NCBI GenBank assembly: GCA_016180855.1
Contig: JACPAL010000015.1
Location: 102,596-166,595 of the forward strand
Reading direction: 5' to 3'
Length of the DNA: 64,000 bases
Source of the DNA: Deltaproteobacteria bacterium
Lineage (GTDB): Bacteria > UBA10199 > JACPAL01
Below, piece after piece: positions 52,161 to 61,307 of this stretch. The notes below the pieces were generated by a model. That model saw only the letters and a program-made list of their open reading frames with translations, was not told where the DNA came from and made no database searches. The first letter of the stretch is position 1; every line of letters begins with the position of its first letter. Position numbers and translations under genes: made by a program.

Positions 52161-52832
52161 TCAGTTAAGGCTGTCTCTTTCAAGACGGTCAATCAGGTCC
52201 TCTCCAAAGTTTTCGATCTCCCGGGTTAACAGCCGGATTCGTCCAACAAAGTAGTTGTAAAAAATGACGGCCGGGATAGCGGCGGCCAGGCCGACGGCGG
52301 TGGCGATCAGCGCTTCGGCAATGTAAGGGCCGACAACCGCGAGGCTCGTTGAGCCGGCGCGGCCGATCTGCCAGAAGGCGGCGAGGATTCCCCAGACGGT
52401 TCCAAAGAGACCGATGAAGGGTGCCGAACTGCCCGTGGTTGCGAGGAAAGGAATATATCGTTCAATACGTTCGATCTGTTCGTGGATCTCCCGTTCAACC
52501 CTCCGGCGAATGCTGAGACCCGACGATTTTTTAGTCCCCTTTTTGAGCAGGTCACCGGCGGCCGAGCGAAAAATATTAGAGAGGGGGCTCTCGATAGAAG
52601 AGTATTTACCCAGAAGATCTTCGAGGTTTTGGGCCCTCATGAACGCCTCCAGAAAACGGGCGGAGGTGAGGGTCAGTTTTTTGAATTCCTTCTGCTTGAA
52701 GTAGATGATCGCCCAGGAGGCGATCGAGAGGGACAGAAGTGTCAAGAGGGTCAGTTTGACGACGATGTCAGAACCCCAAAAGATTTGGAGGAGGTGACCG
52801 TTTCCCGAAGCAGCGGCCGTTGAAGAGAACAT
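52161..52832 (-). CDS. tolQ: MotA/TolQ/ExbB proton-channel protein
   Basis: The 223-residue protein has three membrane segments: TLLSLSIASWAIIYFKQKEF near residue 40, then FLATTGSSAPFIGLFGTVWG and ALIATAVGLAAAIPAVIFYN. These are the classic TolQ/ExbB helices with conserved Thr/Gly and Pro. It is the first gene of the tol operon and 23 nt after sat, so it may share a transcript with it. Confidence 0.94.
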   Translation of the reverse strand: MFSSTAAASGNGHLLQIFWGSDIVVKLTLLTLLSLSIASWAIIYFKQKEFKKLTLTSARFLEAFMRAQNLEDLLGKYSSIESPLSNIFRSAAGDLLKKGTKKSSGLSIRRRVEREIHEQIERIERYIPFLATTGSSAPFIGLFGTVWGILAAFWQIGRAGSTSLAVVGPYIAEALIATAVGLAAAIPAVIFYNYFVGRIRLLTREIENFGEDLIDRLERDSLN

Positions 52833-52855
52833 TCTCTTACCTTAAAAGGGGGAGA

Positions 52856-54025
52856 CTAAGGTATCAAGGGATTTTTGTAAGATTCAATCAGGATTTTTGC
52901 CACCTCAGGTCGGGAAAATTCCGGTGGTGGCAGTTCCCCTTTCAGGAGCAGTTCGCGGACCTTTGTGCCGGAGAGAACCACACGATCCTCGGCGGGGTGA
53001 GGGCAGGTCTTGTTCGAGACCATCTCTTCGCATTTTCTGCAGAAGAAAGAATGATCAAAAAAGAGCGGTATAATTTCGATCTCTTCCGGGCTGAAGGCAT
53101 CAAAAATTTTGTGGGCATCAAAGGTCCCATAATAACTTCCAACCCCGGCGTGATCACGCCCCACAATAAAATGGGTACAGCCATAATTTTTTCGGACGAG
53201 GGCATGGAAGATTGCCTCACGTGGGCCGGCATATCGCATGGCGGCCGGATTGACGGAAAGAAGGACGCGATTGGGGGGATAATAGTTCTGAATGAGCACC
53301 TCATAACAGTTCATTCTTACCGAGGCCGGGATGTCATCCCCCTTTGTTTCACCGGCGATCGGATGGATGAGCAGACCGTCACAGATCTCCAATGCACACT
53401 TCGTCAGATATTCATGGGCCCGATGGATCGGATTACGCGTCTGAAAGGCGACGATCCTCTTCCAGCCTCGATCTTCAAACATCTGACGGGTCTCCCTTGG
53501 TTCTTTTCGGTAATCAAGAAAATCATTATGGGGGATCTGATTCAACAGGGTGATTTTACCCCCCAGATAAACCGGTCCCTGCCGATAGAGGGTGGCAACC
53601 CCCGGATGGACCCCTTCGGTTGTTTTGTAAACCTTTTCGGCCTCTTTTTTGGCATCGTAATGAAATTTCTCCTCGAGGTGAAGGAGGGCCAGCGGTGCGC
53701 CAGGGGGCTCCCCTACAAGGGCAACATCATCTCCAGATTTTAATTTCTTCGCCTCTTCTTCTGTCACCGACAACGTAATCGGGATCGTCCAGGGGAGTCC
53801 ACTCAGAAGCCTCATCCTTTCAACGACCGATTGATAATCTTTTTCCCCCATGAACCCCTCAAGGGGGGAGAGTCCTCCCGAGGCAATCATCTCCAGATCG
53901 CTCGTCTCGCGAGGTTTGAGGGTGAGAGAAGGAAGGGAGGGGATTTTTTTAAGCCACCGGCTGCTCTCGGAAGCCGTTACCCGTCTGTCGATCAGGCGGC
54001 CACCGTGTGCTGGAATGGGAGACAT
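52856..54025 (-). CDS. sat: Sulfate adenylyltransferase (ATP sulfurylase)
   Basis: The 389-residue single-chain enzyme activates sulfate to APS. Family blocks are [13 protein letters not shown] at the start, [20 protein letters not shown] (QxRNPxHxxH active site), [40 protein letters not shown], and [20 protein letters not shown] at the C-terminus. No APS kinase domain is attached. It may feed the CysO-dependent cysteine pathway at 60546-62207, or run in reverse in dissimilatory sulfur oxidation. No APS reductase lies in the window. There is no clear Shine-Dalgarno before the ATG. Confidence 0.96.
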   Translation of the reverse strand: MSPIPAHGGRLIDRRVTASESSRWLKKIPSLPSLTLKPRETSDLEMIASGGLSPLEGFMGEKDYQSVVERMRLLSGLPWTIPITLSVTEEEAKKLKSGDDVALVGEPPGAPLALLHLEEKFHYDAKKEAEKVYKTTEGVHPGVATLYRQGPVYLGGKITLLNQIPHNDFLDYRKEPRETRQMFEDRGWKRIVAFQTRNPIHRAHEYLTKCALEICDGLLIHPIAGETKGDDIPASVRMNCYEVLIQNYYPPNRVLLSVNPAAMRYAGPREAIFHALVRKNYGCTHFIVGRDHAGVGSYYGTFDAHKIFDAFSPEEIEIIPLFFDHSFFCRKCEEMVSNKTCPHPAEDRVVLSGTKVRELLLKGELPPPEFSRPEVAKILIESYKNPLIP

Positions 54026-54049
54026 GGAGGGTTTGTGTAAGGGTTTTGC

Positions 54050-54655
54050 TCAGCCTTGTAAAGGGCCGAGATCACGGCCGTGCAGAAGTGTAACGCGGTG
54101 GGATTCCCATTCCTCTCCCTTCAGATAATGGATGTTCCGGCAGGCCTTGAAGAGGTTCTCAGGACTGATCTCATAGATGTCCCACAGGCAGGGCTTGATC
54201 AGAACGATGCCGAAGGTTGGCGGATGCCGCCCGAAATCAAAACCGGGACCGAGCCCCTGCTCTGAAACCAGTTTTTTGTAATCGAGCCAGTAGCCGATCC
54301 GAAAAGGGAGTCGGACGAGGCGCCACATCTGGTTTACGAGCGCCTGTTCCGGACTCGTTCCTCCTTCGTGAAGCTCTGCGATTCCCTCCCACCGAAACTG
54401 AATCTGGCGAAAACTATCCAGGTAGCATCCTGCTATCCTGGATTGCAGTTTAAGCTGTCCCCACTTCGCCGATTTGACATTGGTGCCAAAGGCAAAGATC
54501 TCCTTGTCGGGGAGGTAGCGGAAATGGATCGATCGGACCCTCGGCTCTCCCCGCTCATCAACCGTTGCCAGTTGACCGTAGGCAGGATGCTCCTGGTCCG
54601 TGAACGCCTCAATGAGGAGCTCTCGATACGGTTTGGGGAAGAGGGGGGACGGCAT
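54050..54655 (-). CDS. Pyridoxamine 5'-phosphate oxidase-family flavoprotein
   Basis: The protein is 201 residues from ATG 54655; the open frame continues upstream to 55021 but is not protein-like and crosses the divergent wzz gene. Sequence features are YGQLATVDERGEPRVRSIHF, a split-barrel FMN site; RIAGCYLDSFRQIQFRWEGI; and FGIVLIKPCLWDIYEISPEN. It resembles the Alr4036/PNPOx-like branch (FMN-binding split barrel). The exact substrate is not known. It ends 24 nt before sat and is transcribed away from the second wzz. Confidence 0.75.
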   Translation of the reverse strand: MPSPLFPKPYRELLIEAFTDQEHPAYGQLATVDERGEPRVRSIHFRYLPDKEIFAFGTNVKSAKWGQLKLQSRIAGCYLDSFRQIQFRWEGIAELHEGGTSPEQALVNQMWRLVRLPFRIGYWLDYKKLVSEQGLGPGFDFGRHPPTFGIVLIKPCLWDIYEISPENLFKACRNIHYLKGEEWESHRVTLLHGRDLGPLQG

Positions 54656-54684
54656 AACGGTCGCCTTCTTACCCGTACTTTTTG

Positions 54685-54713
54685 TTGTTTTCAAGGGGGC
54701 ACTCCAGTATAAA
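54685..54713 (+). promoter_or_regulatory. Candidate promoter of the second wzz gene
   Basis: TTGTTT (54685-54690), a 17-nt spacer and TATAAA (54708-54713) form a candidate promoter. The -10 box ends only 8 nt before the ATG at 54722, and no Shine-Dalgarno is present in between. This suggests a leaderless mRNA. Confidence 0.4.
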
Positions 54714-54721
54714 GCCGGGGC

Positions 54722-55402
54722 ATGAGTGACGAGATCAATCTCATCGCCTGCTGCAGGACGCTCTGGTTGCGACGGTACTTTATCCTCGTGATCAGCCTCA
54801 TAGCACCACTTGTCACAGCCTCCGTACTGTTTGTCTTGAATAAAAAGGTTCGGTATCGGGCCGAGGCGAGGATTCTCCCTGTTGAAGAGAAGGGGCAGGG
54901 GATGGTTGTCGTTCTTAAGGACCCTCCATTGGAGGGGAGTCAACAACGCGGGATTCTTTTGAGCACTGAAGAATTGATGATCATCCTGCGAGGATATCCT
55001 ATGGTTGAACGTGTCTTGCAAAAGATGGAACCGGAATTACTGATACACGAGGATCAGTTTCGGGGGGCTGAGCATGATGCAAAGCTAGAATCTTTATTGG
55101 ACATGGTTAGTATTAACCGTCCCCCCGGCTCCTATTGGATTTCAATTGAGACAATCACGAGAAAGCCGGTCTTGTCGGCCGATCTGGCGAACACCTTTCT
55201 GGATGTTCTGGATCGCTATCTTTCGGAAAACCGGTTTCGGTTCAACTATGTCGTCCTTTCGCGGGCACTCCCCGCCAAAGGGCGCTTTGTCCAACCGATC
55301 TGGCAGCGTGTCTTGCTGGCGTTCATCGGCGGTTCCCTTGTTGCGATCTTTCTCGTGTTCGTGATTGATTTTTTTAAGGAACAAAAGAAGCAATTTTCGT
55401 GA
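54722..55402 (+). CDS. Wzz-type chain-length determinant (second copy)
   Basis: The 226-residue protein opens MSDEINLIACCRTLWLRRYF, close to the start of the first Wzz (25962). It has a TM helix (about 20-40), a periplasmic domain, and a second TM near residues 195-218 preceded by LPAKGRFVQPIW, the proline-rich motif of polysaccharide co-polymerases. It is much shorter than the first copy because the coiled-coil section is reduced. Its stop overlaps the ligase gene by 4 nt. Confidence 0.8.
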   Translation: MSDEINLIACCRTLWLRRYFILVISLIAPLVTASVLFVLNKKVRYRAEARILPVEEKGQGMVVVLKDPPLEGSQQRGILLSTEELMIILRGYPMVERVLQKMEPELLIHEDQFRGAEHDAKLESLLDMVSINRPPGSYWISIETITRKPVLSADLANTFLDVLDRYLSENRFRFNYVVLSRALPAKGRFVQPIWQRVLLAFIGGSLVAIFLVFVIDFFKEQKKQFS

Positions 55403-57153
55403 TCCGAACCCTCCTTGCTGCCTGGATCCTGCTACTGCATTGGACTTATTCAGCGGACTGGCCGCGTCCTTACGACGACTGGAAGAACACCGTTTTTTAT
55501 CTGGGGGCGGGGGTTTTCGGTCTCGTTTTTGTTCTCAAACAAAGAGGGAGTTTTTTGGAAAAGTTGGCCAAACCACTTCTCTGGATCGGACTTTACTTGG
55601 CCGTTTGCCTTGTTTTGATTCAAGTGCCGGCATATGAGGGTTATCTTGCTTGGGCACGGCTCCTCCTCTGGGCCGGCCTGATCGGCCTCTTAATGCAGAC
55701 TGAAAAAGATGATCTTCTGTTTCTTGGCAACCTCTCTTTGCTTTCCGCCTCATTGATAGCAGCCCTGGCCTGGTCGGTTTACTGGATGCAGTACCACGAA
55801 CTTTCTTTCTTTCATTTCACAACGGCCTACACCGCCAATGTCATCCCCCCGATCGGCCATATCAGCTATTTTGGTGATTTTGCAGGTCTGCATATCCCAC
55901 TCGCCGTTTGGTTTTTGGTTCGCGGTGGAACGAGGTGGCAAAAAAAACTTGGGGCACTCTCTTTCATCCTTCTCCTCGGGGGGGCATGGATCTCCGGGAC
56001 AAGGGCGACGCTATTTGCCATTTTCATCTCGGTCTTGTTTGCCCTTCTGCTTTTCCTCAAGGCAAAGATCTTGAATCTCAGACAGGCCGCTTTGCTCTTT
56101 GTTGCCTTTTTGTGTCTCCTTGCCGGCCTTGCCCTGTTCCAACCAAGCGGATTTCGTACCCAACCTGTCTTGACCAGGGTGACGGAGACATTTCAGGCGG
56201 GTCGTCCGGAAAAACAGGCAACAGTTTTGGGAGTCAAGGCCCCCGTTGAACTCATTACAGGGACACGAACGTTGGCCTTGTATCAATCATTCAAAATGTT
56301 TTTGGAGAGACCGCTCCGGGGATGGGGGGTCGGGAGTTTTCGGTTTGTTTATCCCCCCTTCTCGCAGTTTCCACGACCGAACGAGGATTTTTCAGAGAGG
56401 AGCTGGTTTTATCACCCCCATAATGAATTTGCCCACCAGGTGGTCGAGGGCGGCCTTTTGGGACTTGGCCTCTTCTTGGCCCTTTTTGTGCTTCTTTTTG
56501 TCAAGGGGATAACGGCGTTGCAGAAAAATTCGGTCGAAGAGATCGTTCCAGTTGTCATTGCGTTGTCCGGGCTGGTTTTCCTGATCGTCAGTTGGCAATT
56601 CAGCACGACGTTTTTGAATCCCCTGATTCGATTGATGACCGCTTTTTATGTCGCCCTTATTTTAAAATACCCTCTCCCCTTGGCTTGCCCTGAGCCATGC
56701 CGAAGGGCGGGAGAGGGTAAGGGTGAGGGAGGCCTTTTTTCAGTGAGGTGGATTGTTATTCCCCTCGTCCTGTTATTTTTAGGCTCAACGACTCTTTTAG
56801 GTTCCTATCAATTGAGCCTTTATTACATGCTGCATGGGAAGAGATCGATAGAACCGGCCGACAAGGAGAAATATTTAAGCCGCGCCGTCCATTTGGCCCC
56901 AGGGGCTTTTGATCCGTTGCTTGCCTGTGTGGCGTGGCGTGGCGGGTATGAGGGGTATCCCAAGGTTGAGCGGGAGGTTGAGAGACTTCTTAAGAATTAC
57001 CCGCACGTTCCCCTCGTCTTATACCATGCCGCCCTCTTGAGAATTGAACAAGAGAGGAACGAAGAGGCGATCCGTCTGCTGGAACAGGCACTCCAGATCG
57101 CCCCCGCCTTTAAAGAGGGGAAAAGGGTACTTGAGATTTTGAGCCCCAGCTAG
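55399..57153 (+). CDS. O-antigen ligase/polymerase-like protein with TPR tail
   Basis: The 584-residue protein starts at GTG 55399 (coupled). It has about a dozen membrane helices (1-430), with [20 protein letters not shown] and [20 protein letters not shown] (H-N-x-x-x-x-x-x-x-E-x-G), the superfamily's catalytic loop. A soluble tail (about 480-584) has TPR-like helices, for example [20 protein letters not shown]. Residues about 424-446 ([20 protein letters not shown]) come from a palindromic DNA repeat inserted in frame. It is a second Wzy/WaaL-type enzyme next to a second Wzz. Confidence 0.83.
   Translation: MIRTLLAAWILLLHWTYSADWPRPYDDWKNTVFYLGAGVFGLVFVLKQRGSFLEKLAKPLLWIGLYLAVCLVLIQVPAYEGYLAWARLLLWAGLIGLLMQTEKDDLLFLGNLSLLSASLIAALAWSVYWMQYHELSFFHFTTAYTANVIPPIGHISYFGDFAGLHIPLAVWFLVRGGTRWQKKLGALSFILLLGGAWISGTRATLFAIFISVLFALLLFLKAKILNLRQAALLFVAFLCLLAGLALFQPSGFRTQPVLTRVTETFQAGRPEKQATVLGVKAPVELITGTRTLALYQSFKMFLERPLRGWGVGSFRFVYPPFSQFPRPNEDFSERSWFYHPHNEFAHQVVEGGLLGLGLFLALFVLLFVKGITALQKNSVEEIVPVVIALSGLVFLIVSWQFSTTFLNPLIRLMTAFYVALILKYPLPLACPEPCRRAGEGKGEGGLFSVRWIVIPLVLLFLGSTTLLGSYQLSLYYMLHGKRSIEPADKEKYLSRAVHLAPGAFDPLLACVAWRGGYEGYPKVEREVERLLKNYPHVPLVLYHAALLRIEQERNEEAIRLLEQALQIAPAFKEGKRVLEILSPS
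56670..56717. repeat. Palindromic repeat inserted in a coding region
   Basis: Outer arms CCCTCTCCC (56670-56678) and GGGAGAGGG (56709-56717) and inner arms GCCCT (56687-56691) and AGGGC (56704-56708) make a strong hairpin. G-rich GTAAGGGTGAGGG follows. Similar dispersed repeats occur in many GC-rich bacterial genomes. Here it lies inside the ligase gene and keeps the frame open. Confidence 0.75.
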
Positions 57154-57839
57154 GGCAACAGCCCACTTGTCTCGGCGCAGACAATAACACGGTTCAGTGT
57201 AACAGTCGGCCAGTAGGATGGTACTGTATCCCAACAGACTATGGTGCTAGTACAGTATCGTACATTGGAGCTGATGCGCTCACCCTCGTCATTAGCTGCG
57301 TAGTGCCACAGACGAAGCTGGACATCATCGGCATCACAGGCAAGCGTAGCAACGGTTCCATCAACTCGACAATTGTTGGTCCAATCCATTGGAAGCGTAC
57401 CTCCGTACATATCGACTACATAATCGGGGTTGTACTGACATCTGGCGGTTATCGTGTCACTCCTGGTATAGAATGCATCTCCCGCCGACCCATCACACTC
57501 GGCTGGGCAAGAGCCGGTTGCCCCCATGGGGCCTGCCGGTCCCGCTGGTCCGGTATCGCCCCGCGCACCAGGTGCTCCCGGGGTCCCTGCCGGTCCTGCT
57601 GATCCAGTTTCGCCTCGTGCTCCAGGGGCTCCCGGTACTCCTGCGGGTCCAGCCGGTCCTGGTAAGCCTCGTGGTCCAGTTGGACCTGCTGGCCCTCGGG
57701 GGCCTTGAATAACAGGAACCTCATTCCTACCACGACATGGATTCTGCTGACACTGGGGTGCGGCCGACAGCTGTCTGAAATATCCACTCCCCAGAACGAT
57801 TAATATAGCTAATGCTGCTAAGTTGAAAAAACGTCCCAT
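57150..57839 (-). CDS. Secreted collagen-like (Gly-X-Y) protein
   Basis: The protein is 229 residues from ATG 57839, which has a strong AAGGGAGG ribosome site; the longer frame upstream is not used. A signal peptide ([18 protein letters not shown], cleavage near LSAAP) is followed by 21 uninterrupted Gly-X-Y triplets (about 48-111), with Pro and Ala common at X and Y. A Cys-rich C-terminal domain (about 112-229, seven or so Cys) could fold as a trimerising or binding head. An 18-residue unit is repeated within the collagen part. The 3' end overlaps the convergent ligase gene by 4 nt. Confidence 0.88.
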   Translation of the reverse strand: MGRFFNLAALAILIVLGSGYFRQLSAAPQCQQNPCRGRNEVPVIQGPRGPAGPTGPRGLPGPAGPAGVPGAPGARGETGSAGPAGTPGAPGARGDTGPAGPAGPMGATGSCPAECDGSAGDAFYTRSDTITARCQYNPDYVVDMYGGTLPMDWTNNCRVDGTVATLACDADDVQLRLWHYAANDEGERISSNVRYCTSTIVCWDTVPSYWPTVTLNRVIVCAETSGLLP

Positions 57840-57904
57840 ATGACCTCCCTTATTTTTGATTGGGCGTGGAGCTAAATAACAACAGGAAACCAACACAAGG
57901 GGCA

Positions 57905-57932
57905 ATTCTATACCTTCCACCGTATCTAGCAA
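57905..57932 (-). promoter_or_regulatory. Candidate promoter of the collagen-like gene
   Basis: On the - strand TTGCTA (57932-57927), a 16-nt spacer and TAGAAT (57910-57905) match four of six consensus bases each. The start codon lies 65 nt downstream. Confidence 0.35.
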
Positions 57933-57939
57933 GAATTTT

Positions 57940-59370
57940 TTAAGGGATCTGAATCCCCAGAATCGGCCACCAGAATTTGGCGGTCAGCATCAGGAAGATC
58001 CAGGAAAGGGAGGTCATCGCCAATCCCGCGAGTACTACCTCTTTGACCCGGAGGTAACGGCTTGAATAGGCCAGTGCAATCGCCGGCGTACTCATCGGCA
58101 GTGTGTAATTCAAGCCGGAGGCGGAGGCGATCAGACAGACGATCACCTTCGGATCAAGATGGAACGATCCCGCAAAGGAGAGTGAGATCGGCAAGAGCAT
58201 CGCGACAACCGCCGAATTGCTGACCGCCTCGGTCAGCACCATCGTGAGAATCGCGATGAGTCCTATCAACATCCAGGGGGAGGTGATGTGGGGAATGACA
58301 TAGGTTTCAACCAACCAGCGACTGGCCCCTGTGGAGCTCACGATCGAACTGAGGCCGATCGCCCCGCCGTACATCAAGACGATCCCCCACTCGACATTCT
58401 CCTCGAGCGCCTTCCAGTCAACGACCTTGAACATGAAGAGCAGCACGACGACGAGAATGGAGATCGTTGCCATTCCGATCTTTGTTCCCCAGAAGATCCA
58501 CGCCAAAATTGCCCCCATCGTCAGGACGAGCAGAAACTGCTCCTCAAGACGAATGCGCCCCAATTCCCGAACCCGCTCTGAGATTATGCGGTCGGCCTCG
58601 TAGACTGACTCAACATCAATTTTGAAAAAGCGGGTCAGGACAAGATAGGCGGAGAAAAAGAGCAGGATGACGATTGGAATGACTGTTAATGTCCACTCTA
58701 TAAAGGTGATCGGGGTATGCCCGGCCTCCTGCATGATACCGACGGCGAGCGGGACCCTTCCACCACCGAGCATCGTGGCAATACCGCCCACAACACAGCC
58801 CCAGGCCATCGCGAGAAACAGGAGTCTTCCGTAAGAGCCTCCTTTGGGGACGAACTCAAGCGCCTTGGAGATCACAACCACGAGGGGGAGCATCATCGCC
58901 GCAACCGCATGTTCGCTCATGATGAAGGAGAGGAGTGAGGCTGTGAGCAGGATCTGGAAGATGAGGCGTTTGGGTGAGTGCCCCGATTGTCTCAAGAGAA
59001 AGAGGGCGATCCTGCTGGAGAGTCCTGACTTAAGCAGCGCTGCAGCAAGGATCAAGACCCCCAGGATGAAGAAGACCGGTTCAGAGCCGAAAAAAGAGAA
59101 CGCCTGTTTAGCCGACAACACCCCCATTAAGGGGGGGGCGACAAGCGCAAAGAGCCCTGTGATCGCAAGCGGAAGCAGGTGAAAAACCCAGAGGATGAGG
59201 CAGATCAGAAAGACGACGAGCGAGCGAAAACCTTCCACGGAGAGTCCGGAAGGGGGCGGGGTGAAGTAAGAGTGATAAAGGATCCAGCCCAGCAGGAGGT
59301 AGACGGGGAAACGCCACCAGCGGGAGAGGATGACAATCGGCAACGGGCGTGTGTCGATCTCAATATTCAT
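57940..59370 (-). CDS. DASS/SLC13-family anion:sodium symporter
   Basis: The protein is 476 residues from ATG 59370; a GTG at 59406 would add twelve and overlap the next gene by 32 nt. It has about a dozen membrane helices and the twofold SNS-type motifs of this family: a degenerate first half ([14 protein letters not shown]) and [18 protein letters not shown] in the second. [20 protein letters not shown] near the end is the usual signature. Members carry dicarboxylates, phosphate or sulfate. Proximity to sulfur assimilation genes makes sulfate attractive, but this is only inference. Confidence 0.88.
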   Translation of the reverse strand: MNIEIDTRPLPIVILSRWWRFPVYLLLGWILYHSYFTPPPSGLSVEGFRSLVVFLICLILWVFHLLPLAITGLFALVAPPLMGVLSAKQAFSFFGSEPVFFILGVLILAAALLKSGLSSRIALFLLRQSGHSPKRLIFQILLTASLLSFIMSEHAVAAMMLPLVVVISKALEFVPKGGSYGRLLFLAMAWGCVVGGIATMLGGGRVPLAVGIMQEAGHTPITFIEWTLTVIPIVILLFFSAYLVLTRFFKIDVESVYEADRIISERVRELGRIRLEEQFLLVLTMGAILAWIFWGTKIGMATISILVVVLLFMFKVVDWKALEENVEWGIVLMYGGAIGLSSIVSSTGASRWLVETYVIPHITSPWMLIGLIAILTMVLTEAVSNSAVVAMLLPISLSFAGSFHLDPKVIVCLIASASGLNYTLPMSTPAIALAYSSRYLRVKEVVLAGLAMTSLSWIFLMLTAKFWWPILGIQIP

Positions 59371-59374
59371 GGGG

Positions 59375-60592
59375 TTACCGGTATCCCGCGGGGTGGTGTT
59401 TGACACGGAGACGTCTTCGTATGCCGATCATGCTCCGGCGCACCTTTCTTCCAAAACCTGTTTCATAAAATTTTTTCAGGGCGAGGTGGAACCCGGCTGA
59501 TTTTTCTGAAAAAAACCGTCCCTCCAGCGGCGTGAGGAGGACATCCTGTTGATGAACCCAATGGGGTGTGTTTTTCACTTGGACGAGCCGTTCAAAGAGG
59601 TGCGTATAAAGAGGGGTCACCTCTTCCGGTTTCATTTTCCACCGTTCGCTTAAAGGCGAATGGGGTGATGGGGGGAAGTAGACGAGCAGGGGGACAACAC
59701 CGCGCTCAACCAGGAGATCGATCCCCTTCTGCGTATCGCCCATCGGTTCCAGTCCTATGACGAGGTGAGACAGGACCGCCCCTTTAGGGAAGATACGGGC
59801 GGCATATTCGATCGTTTCGAGGTATCGCTTTTTATCCTCCTCCGATTTTTTGTTGCCGGTCACCTGATGTGGGGCAAAGTCGCCGAGGTCGTAGTAGACG
59901 GCATCAACCCCCATCGCATAGCTCTGATCGATCCAGCTATTACTTTTGGGGGGGGCGAGGTCGAGCGAGATGAGGATATCAATATGTTTGCGGATCTCCG
60001 TGACCCAGGGGGTGAGCCAGACGATGCCGCCATCCTCCGTTTCGACATGACCCGAGGAGAGGTGCACGACATCACAGGAGGTCTCTTTCAGAACCGTCTG
60101 GATCGCCTCGATCAGATCCTGTTTCGAAAAGGGGGGATGATTGCTGAGTTCCCTGGAGGAGCCGCAGTAGCGACAGGCCAGGCCGCTCAACCCGAAACGA
60201 CACGGTCCTTTGGGGTGAACCGCGATGAGTCCACTGTGAACCGTGAGGATGTCGGAGATCAAAATCCCGCTTCGGGTCTTTTTATGGTAACACTTGAGAG
60301 GGGGCACCCACTGAACCGGTGTTTCTTTTCCGGAAAAATTGAGGAAAAATCGTTTTCCATGATGAAGCAGCGTAAAAGGGGTCTGTTGCTTGTCGGAGGC
60401 CTGTTGAACGCTCACGGAAACTCCCTCGGGAAGGATGAGGTGAATCAATCCAAACGGATTGGTGAGTGGCGAGGGGAGACCTTCTCCGAGATTGATCCCC
60501 GAGGCGATCAATTCCAGTTTTAAAAGGCCGGTGTTGGTTGATTCTTTACCTTCCGCCGGCAATGGCTGGGACAATGGAGATTTCATCACCAT
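59375..60592 (-). CDS. Radical-SAM-like protein with unusual Cys spacing
   Basis: The protein has 405 residues. GPCRFGLSGLACRYCGS (about 130-146) holds three Cys spaced Cx8CxxC instead of the usual Cx3CxxC. The downstream layout (HLSSGHVETEDGGIV, IDILISLDLAPP, VLSHLVIGLEPMGDTQKGID) still looks like a radical SAM TIM-barrel. The N-terminal 100 residues form a beta-rich extension. The start at 60592 overlaps the sulfur-carrier gene by 47 nt, with ATGs at 60592 and 60586. It may act in sulfur insertion or cofactor synthesis; no firm function. Confidence 0.65.
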   Translation of the reverse strand: MVMKSPLSQPLPAEGKESTNTGLLKLELIASGINLGEGLPSPLTNPFGLIHLILPEGVSVSVQQASDKQQTPFTLLHHGKRFFLNFSGKETPVQWVPPLKCYHKKTRSGILISDILTVHSGLIAVHPKGPCRFGLSGLACRYCGSSRELSNHPPFSKQDLIEAIQTVLKETSCDVVHLSSGHVETEDGGIVWLTPWVTEIRKHIDILISLDLAPPKSNSWIDQSYAMGVDAVYYDLGDFAPHQVTGNKKSEEDKKRYLETIEYAARIFPKGAVLSHLVIGLEPMGDTQKGIDLLVERGVVPLLVYFPPSPHSPLSERWKMKPEEVTPLYTHLFERLVQVKNTPHWVHQQDVLLTPLEGRFFSEKSAGFHLALKKFYETGFGRKVRRSMIGIRRRLRVKHHPAGYR

Positions 60593-60824
60593 CCTTAATA
60601 GGAGTTGCCTCTCCCTTCAAGAAGCGGATGTCTTCGTTATTGACATAAAAATTGATGAAGCGCCGAAGCGATCCTTTTTCATCGTAAATTCTCTCTTTAA
60701 CACCGGGGTACTGTCGCTCCAGATCGACCAGGATCTCTTTGACCGTTCCTCCGGCGGCGGAGACCTCCGCCTTGTTTGTGGTAAGCTTCTGAAGGGGGGT
60801 AGGGATTCTTACTTTTACCGACAT
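60546..60824 (-). CDS. cysO: MoaD/ThiS/CysO-type sulfur-carrier protein
   Basis: The 92-residue beta-grasp protein has SVKVRIPTPLQKLTTNKAEV at the start and a C-terminal SIVPAIAGGR. The Gly-Gly end is the site of thiocarboxylate formation. Here one extra Arg follows, so a peptidase step may be needed before activation. The neighbouring JAMM peptidase and cysteine synthase (cysM) identify it as CysO-like rather than MoaD or ThiS. A perfect AAGGAGG precedes the ATG. Confidence 0.85.
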   Translation of the reverse strand: MSVKVRIPTPLQKLTTNKAEVSAAGGTVKEILVDLERQYPGVKERIYDEKGSLRRFINFYVNNEDIRFLKGEATPIKDGDEISIVPAIAGGR

Positions 60825-60838
60825 GGGACCTCCTTAAA

Positions 60839-61300
60839 TTAGGGCAATCTATTTACGACAAAATCTTTCACCCTGTCATCCCAATAATATTCGTTCGCTT
60901 CCTTGAATTTTTGATTCCAGACAGAGATGACAATATAGGAAATTCCCGGGAAGAGCGGCTCCCCCCAAGGTGCGGCGACCAATCGATCCTCGTCCGAGAA
61001 ATAGGCGTCGTGATCGGTGTGGGAATGGACGACCGATTTGATCTCCTCGTTACTTTCATGGGCCTCTCGGGCTATTTTTTGATAATCAAGGCTGTCGATC
61101 AGATAGGCCGTCTTTGAGGTGCGGGGGTAGGTGGTCGGGTCCTTGGCATGCATTGTATCATAGATGTTCTTGCAAGCGATGAATCGGGTCACTGTTTTTT
61201 GCTCTTTGGGTCCGATGAGTAGCCCGCAGGCCTCGTGGGGGTATTTCAATTCGGAGTGGCGGATTATTTCATCCAAGGTTGATTGGCAGAGGGTTAACAT
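60839..61300 (-). CDS. Mec-type JAMM/M67 metallopeptidase
   Basis: The 153-residue protein has the JAMM zinc signature: Glu in YPHEACGLLIG (about 20-30), then VVHSHTDHDAYFSDEDRL (H-x-H-x(n)-S-x-x-D, about 90-107). In the Mycobacterium Mec/CysO/CysM system this enzyme releases cysteine from the CysO-cysteine adduct. It lies between cysO (14 nt away) and cysM (7 nt away), so the same role is likely. It may also trim the extra Arg from CysO. Confidence 0.9.
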   Translation of the reverse strand: MLTLCQSTLDEIIRHSELKYPHEACGLLIGPKEQKTVTRFIACKNIYDTMHAKDPTTYPRTSKTAYLIDSLDYQKIAREAHESNEEIKSVVHSHTDHDAYFSDEDRLVAAPWGEPLFPGISYIVISVWNQKFKEANEYYWDDRVKDFVVNRLP

Positions 61301-61307
61301 GATCTGC

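Noticed and set aside
52820..53743. Long + strand open frame (307 codons) antisense to sat
   Set aside because: The - strand encodes a full-length ATP sulfurylase with all motifs; the + frame has no recognisable domain and arises from codon bias.
57153..57164. GGGC-AACA-GCCC hairpin at the convergent gene ends, considered as a terminator
   Set aside because: The stem is only 4 bp, without a U-run, and it is inside the coding end of the collagen-like gene.
57526..57708. Collagen-like Gly-Pro-rich frame on the + strand
   Set aside because: It is the reverse complement of the Gly-X-Y repeat, whose codons read similarly on both strands; only the - strand has a signal peptide and a ribosome site.
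59765..60523. Long + strand open frame (252 codons) antisense to the radical-SAM-like gene
   Set aside because: The composition is shadow-like, with no ribosome site; the - strand protein has coherent motifs.
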